Positions 1 through 9,747 are shown, counted from the stretch's first letter. The stretch is DNA of 64,000 nt from Sporosarcina sp. FSL K6-3457 (GCF_038007285.1 NZ_JBBOWX010000001.1:2125501-2189500), one strand, 5' to 3'. A program made the numbers and translations. The notes: generated by a model from the letters alone, not told the origin.

Positions 1-5
1 ACAAA

Positions 6-29
6 GGAGGGATGCAATCCAATCCCTCC
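6..29. other. short hairpin at window edge
   Basis: Arms GGAGGGAT (6-13) and ATCCCTCC (22-29) form an 8-bp stem with an 8-nt loop. It precedes a terminator at 68-102, so it may belong to the 3' end of a transcript that starts outside the window. No riboswitch or RNA family was recognised. Confidence 0.35.
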
Positions 30-67
30 CCGACAGTGATCTTCTGTCTGGCTTATCGCGGGAGGCA

Positions 68-102
68 TCCCCTAGCGCCAAGCGTTGTAGGGGATTTTCT
101 TT
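68..102 (+). terminator. intrinsic terminator
   Basis: TCCCCTA (68-74) pairs with TAGGGGA (88-94) and is followed by TTTTCTTT. It probably ends the transcript entering from the left edge. Confidence 0.6.
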
Positions 103-169
103 ATGCCAACACATACCTAAGTAGTTACAGTTAAATGTTTATTTGTATAATATTATTTTGGTAAATATA

Positions 170-218
170 AAGTCCATTTTCTTTGGGTTCTTTGTAAAAT
201 TTGAAATGGACTTTTTTG
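170..218 (+). terminator. intrinsic terminator
   Basis: AAGTCCATTT (170-179) and AAATGGACTT (204-213) form a 10-bp perfect stem followed by TTTT. It lies just before the padR promoter and insulates it from upstream transcription. Confidence 0.65.
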
Positions 219-259
219 TTGACTTATAAAGTTCGACTGTATATAGTTAAACTATACAG
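219..259 (+). promoter_or_regulatory. padR promoter with overlapping operator
   Basis: TTGACT (219-224) and TATAGT (242-247) are separated by 17 nt, a good sigma-A promoter. An imperfect palindrome with outer arms CTGTATA/TATACAG (237-259) and core ATAGTT-A-AACTAT covers the -10 box. PadR regulators usually repress their own operon through such dyads, so this is the probable PadR operator (inference). Confidence 0.6.
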
Positions 260-301
260 TTAGACTTTATAGTTTGCCAATGTATTGGAGTGATGAACGA
301 T

Positions 302-649
302 ATGGAGTTAAATAACTATTCACCCTTAACGGAAACAACGTATTATATTTTACTATCCTTACTTGAGCCTGCTCACGGTTATATTATGATGCAAAAAATC
401 GAGGAATTAAGTAATCATAAAGTGAAAATTGCTGCAGGTACGATGTATGGGGCAATTGAAAACTTACTTAAACAGCAATTAATACAATCAACAAAGAGTA
501 CAGATAAACGTAGAAAAACATATGTCATCACAGAAAAAGGTATTGAAGTGCTACGACTAGACTGTGAACGAATGAAACATATCGTCCGTATTACTGAAAA
601 CTTGTTATCAACTATAGGACCAGGAACTGGAGGGAATGAAGATGTATAA
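302..649 (+). CDS. PadR family transcriptional regulator
   Basis: A winged-helix DNA-binding protein of about 115 residues. The N-terminal part shows the PadR pattern: a YYILLSLLEPAHGY helix, then GTMYGAIENL, then the wing with KRRKTYVITEKG. The ATG at 302 lies 11 nt after GGAG (287-290). A GTG at 290 and an ATG at 293 sit on or right after this site and are less likely. The gene overlaps the next one by a few bases, giving the common PadR-DUF2812 pair. The promoter carries a palindrome over its -10 box, which suggests autorepression. The inducing ligand is unknown. Confidence 0.85.
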   Translation: MELNNYSPLTETTYYILLSLLEPAHGYIMMQKIEELSNHKVKIAAGTMYGAIENLLKQQLIQSTKSTDKRRKTYVITEKGIEVLRLDCERMKHIVRITENLLSTIGPGTGGNEDV

Positions 650-1253
650 GTTTAGATTCTTTATCAATTTTGAAAAAGAAGAGCAATGGCTAGAGCAAAT
701 GGCGTCTGACGGTTACCATTTAAAAAGCACTTTCATGGGTTATCAATTTCAACGGGGGAAGTCAGAAGCAGCAACTATAAAAATTGACTTTAGGAAATTT
801 AGGAGAAAAGAGGATTTCATCGATTATTGTACTCTGTTTGAAGACAGTGGATGGAAGCATCTCACTGGTAGCAAAGTTTCGGGGATTCAACACTTTAAAA
901 GAATAGATGATACCGCTGGAGACGACATTTTTTCTGATAACAATTCAAAAGCTACTAGATATAAAAGGTATGCGAATATGTTTTTTGAATTGGCGATTTG
1001 TTATTTGCCGCTGGTAGTAGTATTTTATTCAGCAGATCTCATTGATCCAAAGGTTCTTATTAATCCAAAAGAACTTTATTTTACACCTGGTTTATGGGAT
1101 AGTACTGGAATATCTTTTTGGTTTTCTTTTCTATTTGAAACACCTTTCGCATTAGTAAGAGGGTTCACTTGGTTATTTATTCCACTAACAATTATTTTGT
1201 GTTTATTCTTTGGTTATAAATCGAACAAATTGTATTTGCAAAGTAATAAATAA
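642..1253 (+). CDS. DUF2812 family membrane protein
   Basis: Function is unknown. The N-terminal 110 residues match the DUF2812 pattern (MYKFRFFINFEKEEQWLEQMA, residues near 'GYHLKST', then 'IDFRKF'), and two hydrophobic segments near the C-terminus make it a membrane protein. DUF2812 proteins are usually coded next to PadR regulators, as here. GGAGGG (629-634) is 7 nt from the ATG at 642. An in-frame ATG at 636 is too close to it. The pair is co-transcribed and is probably controlled by the PadR protein. Confidence 0.75.
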   Translation: MYKFRFFINFEKEEQWLEQMASDGYHLKSTFMGYQFQRGKSEAATIKIDFRKFRRKEDFIDYCTLFEDSGWKHLTGSKVSGIQHFKRIDDTAGDDIFSDNNSKATRYKRYANMFFELAICYLPLVVVFYSADLIDPKVLINPKELYFTPGLWDSTGISFWFSFLFETPFALVRGFTWLFIPLTIILCLFFGYKSNKLYLQSNK

Positions 1254-1413
1254 TGGCAGGTTTGGGAGAGATTCCATTTCGTCACAATAACGTAATTATC
1301 ATTTTACAGTTGTTCATGACAATAAAATCGTTTGCCATAGCTCTAAAAAGAGCTCGAAACTCAATTTAATGTTATAGTTAAAGCACAATATAAAAGTGAG
1401 TAGGCGAGTAAAC

Positions 1414-1791
1414 ATGATTGAGGTAAAAACATCTCCGCTAAGTGATGGAGAATTCAATAGAGGCGTATTTGCTACATGTGATTACAAAAAAGGGGAGCTT
1501 TTGCATGAAGCACCCGTCATTTCTTATCCAAACGAAGAGCATCAATACATTGAGAAAACTCTTCTTGCTGACTACGCGTTTGAGTATGGGATAGGTCAAT
1601 CTGCTATTCTTCTTGGGTATGGTATGTTGTTTAATCATTCGTATGAACCGAATGCGACGTATGATATTAATTTTAAAAATCGCACATTCGATTTCTTTGC
1701 GTATACCGATATAAAAGCAGGAGATGAAATTCTCATTAATTACAATGGCGATGTTGATGATAAGGATCAGCTGTGGTTTAACAAGGAATAA
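1414..1791 (+). CDS. SET domain protein
   Basis: A small SET-domain protein of about 125 residues. The motifs are in order: NRGVFATCDYKKGELL near the start, NHSYEPNATY in the middle (the NHS...PN signature of the AdoMet and substrate site) and KAGDEILINYNG near the end. SET proteins are lysine methyltransferases, but bacterial stand-alone versions are poorly characterised and the target here is unknown. The Cys-rich post-SET region seen in eukaryotes is absent. An upstream in-frame GTG (1396) exists but has no clear ribosome binding site. The gene appears monocistronic with its own terminator. Confidence 0.8.
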   Translation: MIEVKTSPLSDGEFNRGVFATCDYKKGELLHEAPVISYPNEEHQYIEKTLLADYAFEYGIGQSAILLGYGMLFNHSYEPNATYDINFKNRTFDFFAYTDIKAGDEILINYNGDVDDKDQLWFNKE

Positions 1792-1804
1792 TAATGTAGT
1801 TTTT

Positions 1805-1842
1805 TACCTCTTTAGAAAAATAATCTAAAGGGGTATTTTTTT
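1805..1842 (+). terminator. intrinsic terminator after SET gene
   Basis: TACCTCTTTAGA (1805-1816) pairs with TCTAAAGGGGTA (1824-1835) and is followed by seven T. Confidence 0.8.
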
Positions 1843-2001
1843 GAAAAATTTTCAAATACCTACTTGAGCTAGTTTCCTAATATCTTCATTTTATGTTAAA
1901 ATAAATTCATTGACTTATTCGTCTAGCTAGATGAATTCAAACAATCAGTTTTTGGTAATTCACTATAGTAGCTTCAGAAATATAACAATTGGGGTGGGAG
2001 C

Positions 2002-3501
2002 ATGAATATTGATAACTATTTACGCCTAGACGCGACTAGTTTGGCAGAGTTGGTTCGACAGAAAGAAGTGAAACCAAGTGAGTTGGTCGAACTAAGTTTT
2101 GAGCAATTGGAAAAAGTGAATCCTGCGTTGAATGCTGTTACGCATATGCGAAGAGAGCGTGTGTTGGCTGAGTCGAAGCGAGTAGATATTGGTAATCAGC
2201 CATTTGCAGGTGTACCGATTTTATTAAAAAATATTTCACAAGCACTGCAAAACGAGCCCCTGACTTCGGGTGCTAAGTTATTATCGAAGTGGGTCGTAGA
2301 TCATGATTCACATTTTGTAAAGAAGCTTCGTGAGGCAGGATTTTTATTCATTGGCCATACGAACACGCCTGAATTTGGCCTGAAAAATATTACGGAACCA
2401 GAATTATATGGGGCAACGCGCAATCCGTGGAATCCAGATTATTCTCCGGGTGGGTCAAGTGGGGGAGCAGCGGCAGCGATTGCTTCTGGCATTGTTCCGC
2501 TGGCAGGTGCGAGTGATGGTGGTGGATCGATTCGAATTCCAGCTTCATTTTCAAGTTTGGTAGGTTTGAAGCCTACGCGGGGGCGGACGTCTGTCGGTCC
2601 AGGTGTTGGTCGACAGTGGCAAGGAGCATCGATTGATTTTGTGTTGAGTCGAAGTGTACGAGATAGTGCTGCGATGCTTGATCAACTTCAAGTCATCCAA
2701 CAGGCAGCGGCATTTCAGACACCTTTACTGGAGGGGAGCTCTGTAGATGCGATTAATCGACCGTTTGCCCGTCGATTAAAGATTGCATTTACCACAAAAT
2801 CACCAGTAGCCACACCCGTATCGGAAGAGGCTCAAACGGCGGTACGAAAAGTTGTACAATGGTTAGAATCAGAAGGGCATATCGTTGAGGAGTTAGACAA
2901 TCAGGTCGATGGTATTCAATTAATGCAGGACTATTTCTTTATGAACAGCGGAGAAATGGCTGCTGTCGTTGAACAGTTGGAACGAGCAATTGGCAGAACA
3001 ATCACAGCGAATGATGTTGAAATTGAAACGTGGTTGTTAAATAAAATAGGTAAATCAATATCAGCAGCAAAATACTCGGCAAGCCTTGCATCATGGGATA
3101 CAGCTGCGGCACAGATGGCGACTGTACATGAAAGCTATGATTTATATATAACACCCTCAACAGCATTTGCAGCGCCAAAAATTGGTGAGTTAACCCATTC
3201 AACAGCAGCACAGAAACAACTGCTGTTCGAAATGGACGAAGCATCAGGGATTGAGCAACAACAGGAAATCATGTATAACATGTTTTTACCAAGCTTAACG
3301 TATACCCCATTTACCCAACTGGCAAATTTAACGGGGCAACCTGCCATTTCACTGCCCGTGCATGTAACGCAGGCGGGATTGCCGCTAGGTGTTCAAGTGA
3401 TGGCCGGAAAAGGTGAAGAACGAGTACTTTTACAGCTGGCAGCTCAACTTGAGCAGACCGATTTATGGGTTGGGATGAAAGGAAATCCATTGTTTGACTG
3501 A
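2002..3501 (+). CDS. amidase (amidase signature family)
   Basis: Hydrolyses an amide bond by the Ser-cisSer-Lys mechanism. The triad is visible: Lys76 in GVPILLKN, cis-Ser152 in [11 protein letters not shown], and the nucleophile Ser176 in [11 protein letters not shown]. The 24-residue distance between the two serines is the same as in fatty-acid amide hydrolase. At 499 residues it has full family length. The DGGGS motif (instead of DTGGS) resembles the 6-aminohexanoate-cyclic-dimer hydrolase-like branch and not GatA. No gatB or gatC is nearby, so it is not the tRNA amidotransferase. The substrate cannot be read from sequence. GGGTGGGAG precedes the ATG. Confidence 0.85.
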   Translation: MNIDNYLRLDATSLAELVRQKEVKPSELVELSFEQLEKVNPALNAVTHMRRERVLAESKRVDIGNQPFAGVPILLKNISQALQNEPLTSGAKLLSKWVVDHDSHFVKKLREAGFLFIGHTNTPEFGLKNITEPELYGATRNPWNPDYSPGGSSGGAAAAIASGIVPLAGASDGGGSIRIPASFSSLVGLKPTRGRTSVGPGVGRQWQGASIDFVLSRSVRDSAAMLDQLQVIQQAAAFQTPLLEGSSVDAINRPFARRLKIAFTTKSPVATPVSEEAQTAVRKVVQWLESEGHIVEELDNQVDGIQLMQDYFFMNSGEMAAVVEQLERAIGRTITANDVEIETWLLNKIGKSISAAKYSASLASWDTAAAQMATVHESYDLYITPSTAFAAPKIGELTHSTAAQKQLLFEMDEASGIEQQQEIMYNMFLPSLTYTPFTQLANLTGQPAISLPVHVTQAGLPLGVQVMAGKGEERVLLQLAAQLEQTDLWVGMKGNPLFD

Positions 3502-3596
3502 GAAATATAGGATGTGCAGAGCAACCTAAAGTTAAGGTGTTTCACATTAACAAATGAATACCCTGAAGGTAAGATGATAGAAAGGGGGTTGACTTT

Positions 3597-4043
3597 ATGA
3601 AGAAATGGTTAGTTGTTTTTATAGCACTTTTGTCTGTTTTCTTCGTTTCAGCATGTAGTAGTGAAAGTGATAAATTAGCCGGGAAAACATTAAATGTTGC
3701 TTATACGCCAGTGCTTCAGGAAGATGTTGATAATCCTAATAAATACGATTCCATCAAGACATTGAAATTTTCAGATGACAATGTAGTAAGTATTGGAATG
3801 GAAGACACAAAGGGAACATACGAATTAAATGGAGATATACTTGTAGTTAACATTGAAAATGAAAATGAGAAACTCAAAGTTAAATACATTGATTTTAAGG
3901 AAAGTGAAAAAGATTTTAGTGCCTATTCTGCGCTAATTGATGATATTGAGTTCCACAGTGAAGACTCTAATAAGGTAATGCATCTTAAGGGAATAGCTAA
4001 TAAACACTCTAAAAATATGCCAGTTGAATTTATAGGAAAATAG
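3597..4043 (+). CDS. putative lipoprotein
   Basis: A secreted lipid-anchored protein of 148 residues. The N-terminus has a KK charge pair, a hydrophobic core and the lipobox VSAC with Cys20, so it should be processed by Lgt and signal peptidase II. The mature part contains no motif I recognise. AAAGGGGG lies 9 nt before the ATG. It stands alone between the amidase and the ABC transporter genes. Confidence 0.7.
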   Translation: MKKWLVVFIALLSVFFVSACSSESDKLAGKTLNVAYTPVLQEDVDNPNKYDSIKTLKFSDDNVVSIGMEDTKGTYELNGDILVVNIENENEKLKVKYIDFKESEKDFSAYSALIDDIEFHSEDSNKVMHLKGIANKHSKNMPVEFIGK

Positions 4044-4459
4044 GAAATGTAAAGTGCCAAATGAAAAAAACTCAGGTGATGGAAGTTATTGAAAAAGCCC
4101 TCCATCAAAATTGAAACTGCTCCGGCTACCGCTGTAATAGGCCTTCATTGAGTGTCTACTTTCGTATTTTACTAAATCATAAAGAAAGCAATGAGCCATT
4201 CCACGATTCAATCGAGGAATGGCTCATTTGATGTTGTACTTAAAGACAATTAACTCTGTCAAATCATTGTTCTCGCAATAGAATCGAATTTGTCGAAATC
4301 GAAATACTCCCGATCGAATGCAAGGCCAGTAATATTGTGTCAAAAATTCATTTAACCCTTTTAAGATTTGAATCATTGATATACTTTTACAGACTTTAGG
4401 ATTATTTAATAACTTCCCTTTTATAATGAGAACAGACGGAATGAGAAAGGGGTTCTAAC
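4044..4459. other. non-coding gap with one hairpin
   Basis: No convincing gene was found. A 13-bp perfect stem, AATGAGCCATTCC (4190-4202) with GGAATGGCTCATT (4216-4228), is probably the lipoprotein terminator despite a weak T run. TATAAT at 4422-4427 may be the -10 box for the permease gene, although no good -35 is present. Confidence 0.5.
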
Positions 4460-6820
4460 GTGTTTCTGAAAATATTAAAAAAGGACTTGAAGCGAAAAAA
4501 GGCAATGAATGCCGTGTTGTTTGTGCTGATTGCACTGGCATCCACACTTGTTGCAAGTAGCACCAATTTAATGTACTCGACGACAACGGCAGTGAACAGT
4601 TTTATTAGTAAAAGTCAGGTTGCAGATTTCAATATTAAGATTGCAAATACTCCAGAGAACAACAAACAGATTGAAGAATGGGCAAATAGCCTGCCAGCAA
4701 TTGATGCGTACTATTCGGAAGTTCACATCGGTGTGCCTTCGAGTAATATTACTGTACCTGATGGAAGCAAGAGTATATCTACTAATAGTATTATTTCTCT
4801 ATCTACCTTACCTCAGCATGTAAATCTTATTTTTGGGCAAAACGATGAAAGTTTTACAGTGCAGGATGGAGAAATAGGATTACCGATTAATATTAAAAAT
4901 ATGACGGGAATTAAAATCGGAGATCAGTTGGCGATTGATCTTGAAGGGATATCTAAAACGTTTGTCGTAAAAGGTTTTTTTAAGGATGCATTTATGGGTT
5001 CGGATTTAATTGGACTCAAAAGATTCATCATATCGCAGCATGATTATGATGAAATAAAGCAAAGTGTTCCGGAAGAAAAGTGGATTCAATTTTGGAGTTT
5101 TGTCAAAAAATTAGATGAAAGTCAAAGTGATCTCTCAATAGAGTTTTTAAAGTCAAATATCCTTAGTGACTTTGATATTGACAAAAAGTTCGTTGAGTTA
5201 ATGTTTATGACAGATCGTATCGTGTCAGCGATATTATTTATCGTTAGTTTATTTTTGATCTTTATTTCTTTTTTAACTTTAAGATTCACGATTGTTTCTA
5301 CGATACAGGATGACTACAAAGAAATCGGTGTGATGAAAGCAATTGGTTTTACAAATGTCAGTATAAAACGATTGTATCTTATGAAGTATTTCGGATTATC
5401 TGTCGTTGGTGGTGTAATTGGGTTAGGTATAAGTCTTCCACTCACAAGAATGATGTCAGTAAGAGTATCAGAATATATCATTGTGCCAGATAGCAGTATA
5501 AGTATGATTGTCTCAATCTTTAGTACAGTGATCATTGTAGCGATTACGCTGTTATTCTGTTCCCTGTGTATGGGAAAAATTAATCAGGCATCTGTGATTG
5601 ATGCGATTAGGCAGGGACATAATGGAGAACGTTTTAAGGCTTCTAGAAAAATAAACCTCCATAAAAGCAAGGTTCTCCATATTACCTTGTTTTTAGCAAT
5701 CAGTGATGTGCTCAACCAGCTGAAAGGATACACGACATTGATTTTTACGTTTGTATTGAGCACGGTGATTATTCTGATTCCCATCAATTTAGCTAACACA
5801 ATTTTAGCGCCGAAATTTATTAGTCATTTGGGAACAACGCAGGCTGATTTTTACTTACTAACAGAGCGAGCTGAGGCCCAAATGTCTGAGGTACGAGCCA
5901 AAATGGATCTGTTAGAACAAGAATTTCTCGATAGAGACTTTGATGTCACTTTATCGGTAGATTATTTTTTTAACACAAAATACATCCTCGAAAACGATGA
6001 GGGTGACCAGCGGATTATTGGCATGAACAGCGAGACGAAGGCAGAGCGGTATGAATATGAGTACCTGGACGGAGTAGCTCCTAAGCTTGAGAACGAAATT
6101 GCAATCACAGGCATTATGTCAGAAAGATTTAATAAAAATATCGGGGATAGTATTGTTTTTGAAATCGATGGTAAGAAACAAACCTTCCTTATCTCGGGGA
6201 CGTATCAGACCATTGACAATGCAGGGTATGCGGTGCGGTTGTCAGATAACTATAAACCTGTGGATGTAGCAGGTTATCTATTGATGGGCAACATAAATGC
6301 AATCGCTGATGAGAAGCCACAGATTATAGAGGATATGAAAGAACAGCTAAAACATCTCGACATCAAAAGTGCAATGGATATTATGGGTGATATGACCGGA
6401 GGGTTTATGGGCCAACTCAAGATGATTATTGGCTTAATTATTGCGATTGTGAGTCTCATTACATTTTTTATTACCAGTCTATTTGTTAGACTCTTAATTT
6501 CGAAGGAAGTTCAAGGGATTGCCATTATGAAAAGTCTTGGTTTTACGAATGGACAGATTAAACTATGGCAAAGTTTACGGATTTTAATTTTGCTTGTTGC
6601 TTCCATTATATTGGGTGTATTTGCCTCTACCGTACTTGGAGAACAGCTCGTAGGAGTAATATTCAGGATGTTTGGTCTGACAGAGTTCAGTATGATTATT
6701 GTACCCTTACAGGTCTATGTATGGTGTCCGTTGTTAATCATAACTGTTGTGCTTCTCGGGGTTTACACCAGTTGCGGACAAATTAAGAAGATACAAGTGT
6801 GGGATATGAATGAAGAATAA
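4460..6820 (+). CDS. ABC transporter permease, FtsX-like (two domains)
   Basis: Membrane subunit of an ABC transporter. It has an N-terminal transmembrane helix (about residues 15-35), a large extracellular domain, a first FtsX block with three helices (about 255-390), then a helix near 425, a second extracellular domain and a second FtsX block (about 655-775). The repeated motif 'IGVMKAIGFTN' / 'IAIMKSLGFTN' marks the two FtsX copies. At 786 residues this is the MacB/FtsX superfamily, which moves lipids or peptides or works mechanically, and is not the BceB fold. GTG start with AAAGGGG 7 nt upstream. The ATPase gene follows after 25 bp, and two-component genes after that suggest sensing of a cell-envelope signal. 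Confidence 0.85.
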   Translation: MFLKILKKDLKRKKAMNAVLFVLIALASTLVASSTNLMYSTTTAVNSFISKSQVADFNIKIANTPENNKQIEEWANSLPAIDAYYSEVHIGVPSSNITVPDGSKSISTNSIISLSTLPQHVNLIFGQNDESFTVQDGEIGLPINIKNMTGIKIGDQLAIDLEGISKTFVVKGFFKDAFMGSDLIGLKRFIISQHDYDEIKQSVPEEKWIQFWSFVKKLDESQSDLSIEFLKSNILSDFDIDKKFVELMFMTDRIVSAILFIVSLFLIFISFLTLRFTIVSTIQDDYKEIGVMKAIGFTNVSIKRLYLMKYFGLSVVGGVIGLGISLPLTRMMSVRVSEYIIVPDSSISMIVSIFSTVIIVAITLLFCSLCMGKINQASVIDAIRQGHNGERFKASRKINLHKSKVLHITLFLAISDVLNQLKGYTTLIFTFVLSTVIILIPINLANTILAPKFISHLGTTQADFYLLTERAEAQMSEVRAKMDLLEQEFLDRDFDVTLSVDYFFNTKYILENDEGDQRIIGMNSETKAERYEYEYLDGVAPKLENEIAITGIMSERFNKNIGDSIVFEIDGKKQTFLISGTYQTIDNAGYAVRLSDNYKPVDVAGYLLMGNINAIADEKPQIIEDMKEQLKHLDIKSAMDIMGDMTGGFMGQLKMIIGLIIAIVSLITFFITSLFVRLLISKEVQGIAIMKSLGFTNGQIKLWQSLRILILLVASIILGVFASTVLGEQLVGVIFRMFGLTEFSMIIVPLQVYVWCPLLIITVVLLGVYTSCGQIKKIQVWDMNEE

Positions 6821-6845
6821 TTAATGGAGAGGAAGGAATCTAGTC

Positions 6846-7622
6846 ATGAGCGCAGTATTAACGGTTGAGAATTTATGCAAAACGTATATCGTGAACAAAC
6901 AACAAAATAATGTGTTAAGAAATATTAACTTTACTCTGTATGAGGGGGAATTTGTTTCAATTATGGGGCCGTCTGGTTCAGGGAAATCTACACTCCTGTA
7001 TACTGTCAGTGGTATGGATCGTTTAACAGCTGGTGAAGTCCTGTTTGACGGAATAAGCCTTTCGCAGCTCTCTGAGAAACAGATGGCTGAGGTAAGACTG
7101 CATAAGATGGGGTTTATTTTTCAACAAATGCATATGCTTAAAAATCTGTCTATTTATGATAATATTATTCTATCGGGCTATCAAGCATTGAAGAGTAATG
7201 AGTGTAAACGTAGTCGTAGTGATGTGAATGCTGATGCCGATCAGCTTATGAAGAGGCTTGATATTATTGAATTAGCAAGCCATGATATCACGGAGGTTTC
7301 AGGTGGACAATTACAAAGAGCATGTATTTGTCGGGCGTTGATTAATAAACCGAAAATGCTTTTTGCTGATGAGCCTACAGGGGCATTGAATTCTAAGGCA
7401 GCAAAAGAGGTCATGGCAGAGCTTTGTCAAATTAATGAGGACGGCACAACAATTATGATTGTTACGCATGATGTGAAGGTAGCTGCACAAACGGATAAGG
7501 TATTTTATATGGTAGACGGTAATATCCAGGGTGAATTACAATTGGCTACAGCGGGCGATGAATGGAATGTAAGGGAACGCGAAAGAAAATTAAGCAGTTG
7601 GTTGATGGAGATGGGCTGGTAG
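6846..7622 (+). CDS. ABC transporter ATP-binding protein
   Basis: Cytoplasmic ATPase partner of the FtsX-type permease just upstream. Walker A is GPSGSGKST (residues 41-49), the signature is VSGGQLQRA, Walker B is MLFADEPTGALNS and the switch His is in MIVTHD. The ADEPTGALNS wording is typical of the MacB/LolD/BceA group. A C-terminal extension of about 30 residues follows the core. The two genes form one operon. Confidence 0.9.
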   Translation: MSAVLTVENLCKTYIVNKQQNNVLRNINFTLYEGEFVSIMGPSGSGKSTLLYTVSGMDRLTAGEVLFDGISLSQLSEKQMAEVRLHKMGFIFQQMHMLKNLSIYDNIILSGYQALKSNECKRSRSDVNADADQLMKRLDIIELASHDITEVSGGQLQRACICRALINKPKMLFADEPTGALNSKAAKEVMAELCQINEDGTTIMIVTHDVKVAAQTDKVFYMVDGNIQGELQLATAGDEWNVRERERKLSSWLMEMGW

Positions 7623-7636
7623 GAATAGTGTTATTC

Positions 7637-7773
7637 AACTTGAATCAGGAGGGAGTTCAAACTCCCTCCTGATTCAAGTTAAGCCTCCGGCGGATGTTAG
7701 GGATTTTGAGGGGAGTTAATTGTGCTGTGCACAATTCAAAATCCCAACGCAATTACGCCGAGGCGCAATTGAT
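7637..7773. repeat. palindromic repeat element, copy 1
   Basis: Two perfect 21-bp arms (7637-7657 and 7660-7680) separated by CA form a very strong hairpin. Then come AAGCCTCCGGCGG, an inner dyad around TGTGCTGTGCACA, and a tail ACGCAATTACGCCGAGGCG that ends in CAATTGAT (7773). The tail occurs again at 37638-37664 with small changes. The element lies between the ABC operon and the response-regulator gene and could also end the ABC transcript. Confidence 0.65.
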
Positions 7774-7795
7774 AGAGGTATAGGGATGTGAGAAT

Positions 7796-8476
7796 GTGGT
7801 AGATATTCTAATCATAGAAGATAATGCGGAGCTTGCTACGATTCTTTCAGATTTCTTGATAGATGATGGATACACTGTATTTGTTGCGTCCAGTGGAGAA
7901 GAAGGGCTTCAATATCTTGCGGAAAATCCGGTGAAGCTATTGTTGTTAGACATCATGCTGCCAGAACTTGACGGGTTTGCAGTTTGCAGACTTATTAGAG
8001 AAAGGTATAATCTCCCAATCATTATCATGAGTGCCAGACATGGGGATAATAATAAGATTATTGGGCTAGATCTCGGTGCCGATGATTACTTGGAGAAACC
8101 TTTCTCGGTTGACTTGTTAATTGCTAAAGTAAAGTCCCATCTTCGGCGTAGCTATCATATGTTTGACAACAAACAATTGCTTTCAGAGGGTGCATTGACA
8201 ATCGATAGGGCTTCAATGAAAGTGTATCTCAAGGATGAATTGGTTGTGATGACATCTAAGGAATATGAGTTATTGGTGCTGTTGATGATGAATAAGGGAA
8301 AGGCCCTTCGCAAAGAGTGGCTGTTTGAGGCGGTATGGGGGATTGATAGCTTTAGTGAGCTTTCGACGCTGACCGTTCATATTAGTAAACTTCGCGAGAA
8401 AATTGAGCATAACCCGAAGGAACCTAGACGGATTCTAACCGTTTGGGGTGTTGGATACAAGTATGAAGCAGTTTAA
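7796..8476 (+). CDS. OmpR/PhoB-family response regulator
   Basis: Two-domain transcription factor. The receiver domain (1-115) has the acidic pocket IIEDN, the phosphoacceptor Asp52 in LLLLDIMLP and Lys101 in YLEKPF. The C-terminal winged helix (about 130-226) contains LTSKEYELLVLL-like and TLTVHISKLREKIE motifs. The start is GTG, because the nearby ATG at 7794 runs straight into a stop. The kinase gene overlaps its end, so both are one operon. Their position after the ABC genes suggests that they regulate that transporter (inference). Confidence 0.92.
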   Translation: MVDILIIEDNAELATILSDFLIDDGYTVFVASSGEEGLQYLAENPVKLLLLDIMLPELDGFAVCRLIRERYNLPIIIMSARHGDNNKIIGLDLGADDYLEKPFSVDLLIAKVKSHLRRSYHMFDNKQLLSEGALTIDRASMKVYLKDELVVMTSKEYELLVLLMMNKGKALRKEWLFEAVWGIDSFSELSTLTVHISKLREKIEHNPKEPRRILTVWGVGYKYEAV

Positions 8477-9743
8477 TCGGCTGATTGTATGGGTGATTGT
8501 CATTGGGATTGCAGTTGTGGCCGCTTTTTCTTTTACAGCCTTTTATGGTGGAGGTAGTGAGGAGAATAAGGGTTATGTGATTGAAGCGAATCGCATAGCC
8601 AATCAGCTAAATAACGGTGTGTTGCTAATTGACATTGAGACTGATCAAGCCAACTATATTCAGGGGCTTGAGTGGCTGGAGGGAAATGCAGAACCGCTAC
8701 AGATTGAACAATTTTTTAACGGTGCAGGTGTTAGAAGTGGAGCCGGTTTTATGATTAAGCCCATCTATGACGGACAGCAATTGGCAGGATATTTACGGTT
8801 TACCTATGTTGTCCCGAATACGATTATACCGGTCATCATTACCGCAGCTATCATTCTACTAATAGCGTTCATTTCTATTGTAGGGCTGCTGTTGTATGTA
8901 AAAAGGAAAATTATTAAGCCGTTTCATGTCATTGAGAACATGCCCCTTGAATTATCAAAGGGGTATCTACATCAAGGGATAAAAGAGAGTAAAAGTCGTT
9001 TTTTTGGTAAGTTTATTTGGGGGCTTGATTTGCTTAGAGAGACATTGGATGCACAAAAGCAAACTAATTTACGGTTAGAAAAGGATAGACAAACGCTAAT
9101 TGCATCTCTGTCACATGAACTCAAAACACCGGTCTCTGCTATTAAGCTATATTCGGTGGCCTTATATGACGACCTGTATGAAAGTGACAAGAAGCGTAAG
9201 GAATGTGCTAAGCTCATTGAGAAAAAGGCTGAACAGATTGAAAAATTGATCGGCGATATTATTACCACATCTGCATCTTCGCTAAGCGATTTTGAGATTC
9301 AAACGACAGAATTTTATCTGAGCGAGTGGATTGAAAAGGTAATATATGGTAATAAGGAAAAACTTGCACTGCTTAAAATCAAATTCGAGATAGAGCCTGT
9401 TCGAGACAAGCTTTTAATAGGGGATCCGGACAGACTTGTCGAGGTAGTGGATAATATTATTGAAAATGCCATTAAATACGGCGATGGGAATACGATTCGC
9501 GTATCGTTTTATGAAGAAGACTATCGGCAATTAATCCGAATAGAGAATTCTGGTGTATCCATTTCGCAAAACGAGCTACCCCATATGTTCTCGAGTTTTT
9601 GGCGGGGCTCAAATGTAGGCAACAAACTAGGTAACGGATTAGGGTTATATATAGGCAAGCAGTTACTTGAGAAGATGGGTGGCGATATTTTTGCCGAAAT
9701 ACAGGATCATGCCGTTGCTATTGTGTTGGTTGTTAGGTTTTGA
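8463..9743 (+). CDS. sensor histidine kinase
   Basis: Membrane sensor that phosphorylates the regulator encoded upstream. Counted from the ATG at 8463, TM1 is about residues 8-28, an extracellular sensor of about 90 residues follows, and TM2 is about 121-146. The H-box is SLSHELKTPVSAIKLYS with His218. The N-box is DNIIENAIKYGDG and the G-box is GNGLGLYIGKQLLEKMGGDI. The sensor is larger than the intramembrane loop of BceS-type kinases, so ligand sensing outside the cell is likely. The start overlaps the regulator gene by 14 nt. Confidence 0.9.
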   Translation: MKQFNRLIVWVIVIGIAVVAAFSFTAFYGGGSEENKGYVIEANRIANQLNNGVLLIDIETDQANYIQGLEWLEGNAEPLQIEQFFNGAGVRSGAGFMIKPIYDGQQLAGYLRFTYVVPNTIIPVIITAAIILLIAFISIVGLLLYVKRKIIKPFHVIENMPLELSKGYLHQGIKESKSRFFGKFIWGLDLLRETLDAQKQTNLRLEKDRQTLIASLSHELKTPVSAIKLYSVALYDDLYESDKKRKECAKLIEKKAEQIEKLIGDIITTSASSLSDFEIQTTEFYLSEWIEKVIYGNKEKLALLKIKFEIEPVRDKLLIGDPDRLVEVVDNIIENAIKYGDGNTIRVSFYEEDYRQLIRIENSGVSISQNELPHMFSSFWRGSNVGNKLGNGLGLYIGKQLLEKMGGDIFAEIQDHAVAIVLVVRF

Positions 9744-9747
9744 TGGT

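Noticed and set aside
1-102. Possible riboswitch or structural RNA at the left edge
   Set aside because: Two hairpins are visible, but no motif of T-box, SAM, TPP, glycine, preQ1, 6S or SRP RNA was recognised, so only hairpin and terminator are reported.
4044-4459. Small RNA gene in the gap before the FtsX-type permease
   Set aside because: Only one hairpin and one -10-like box are present, without a -35 element or a clear terminator pair.
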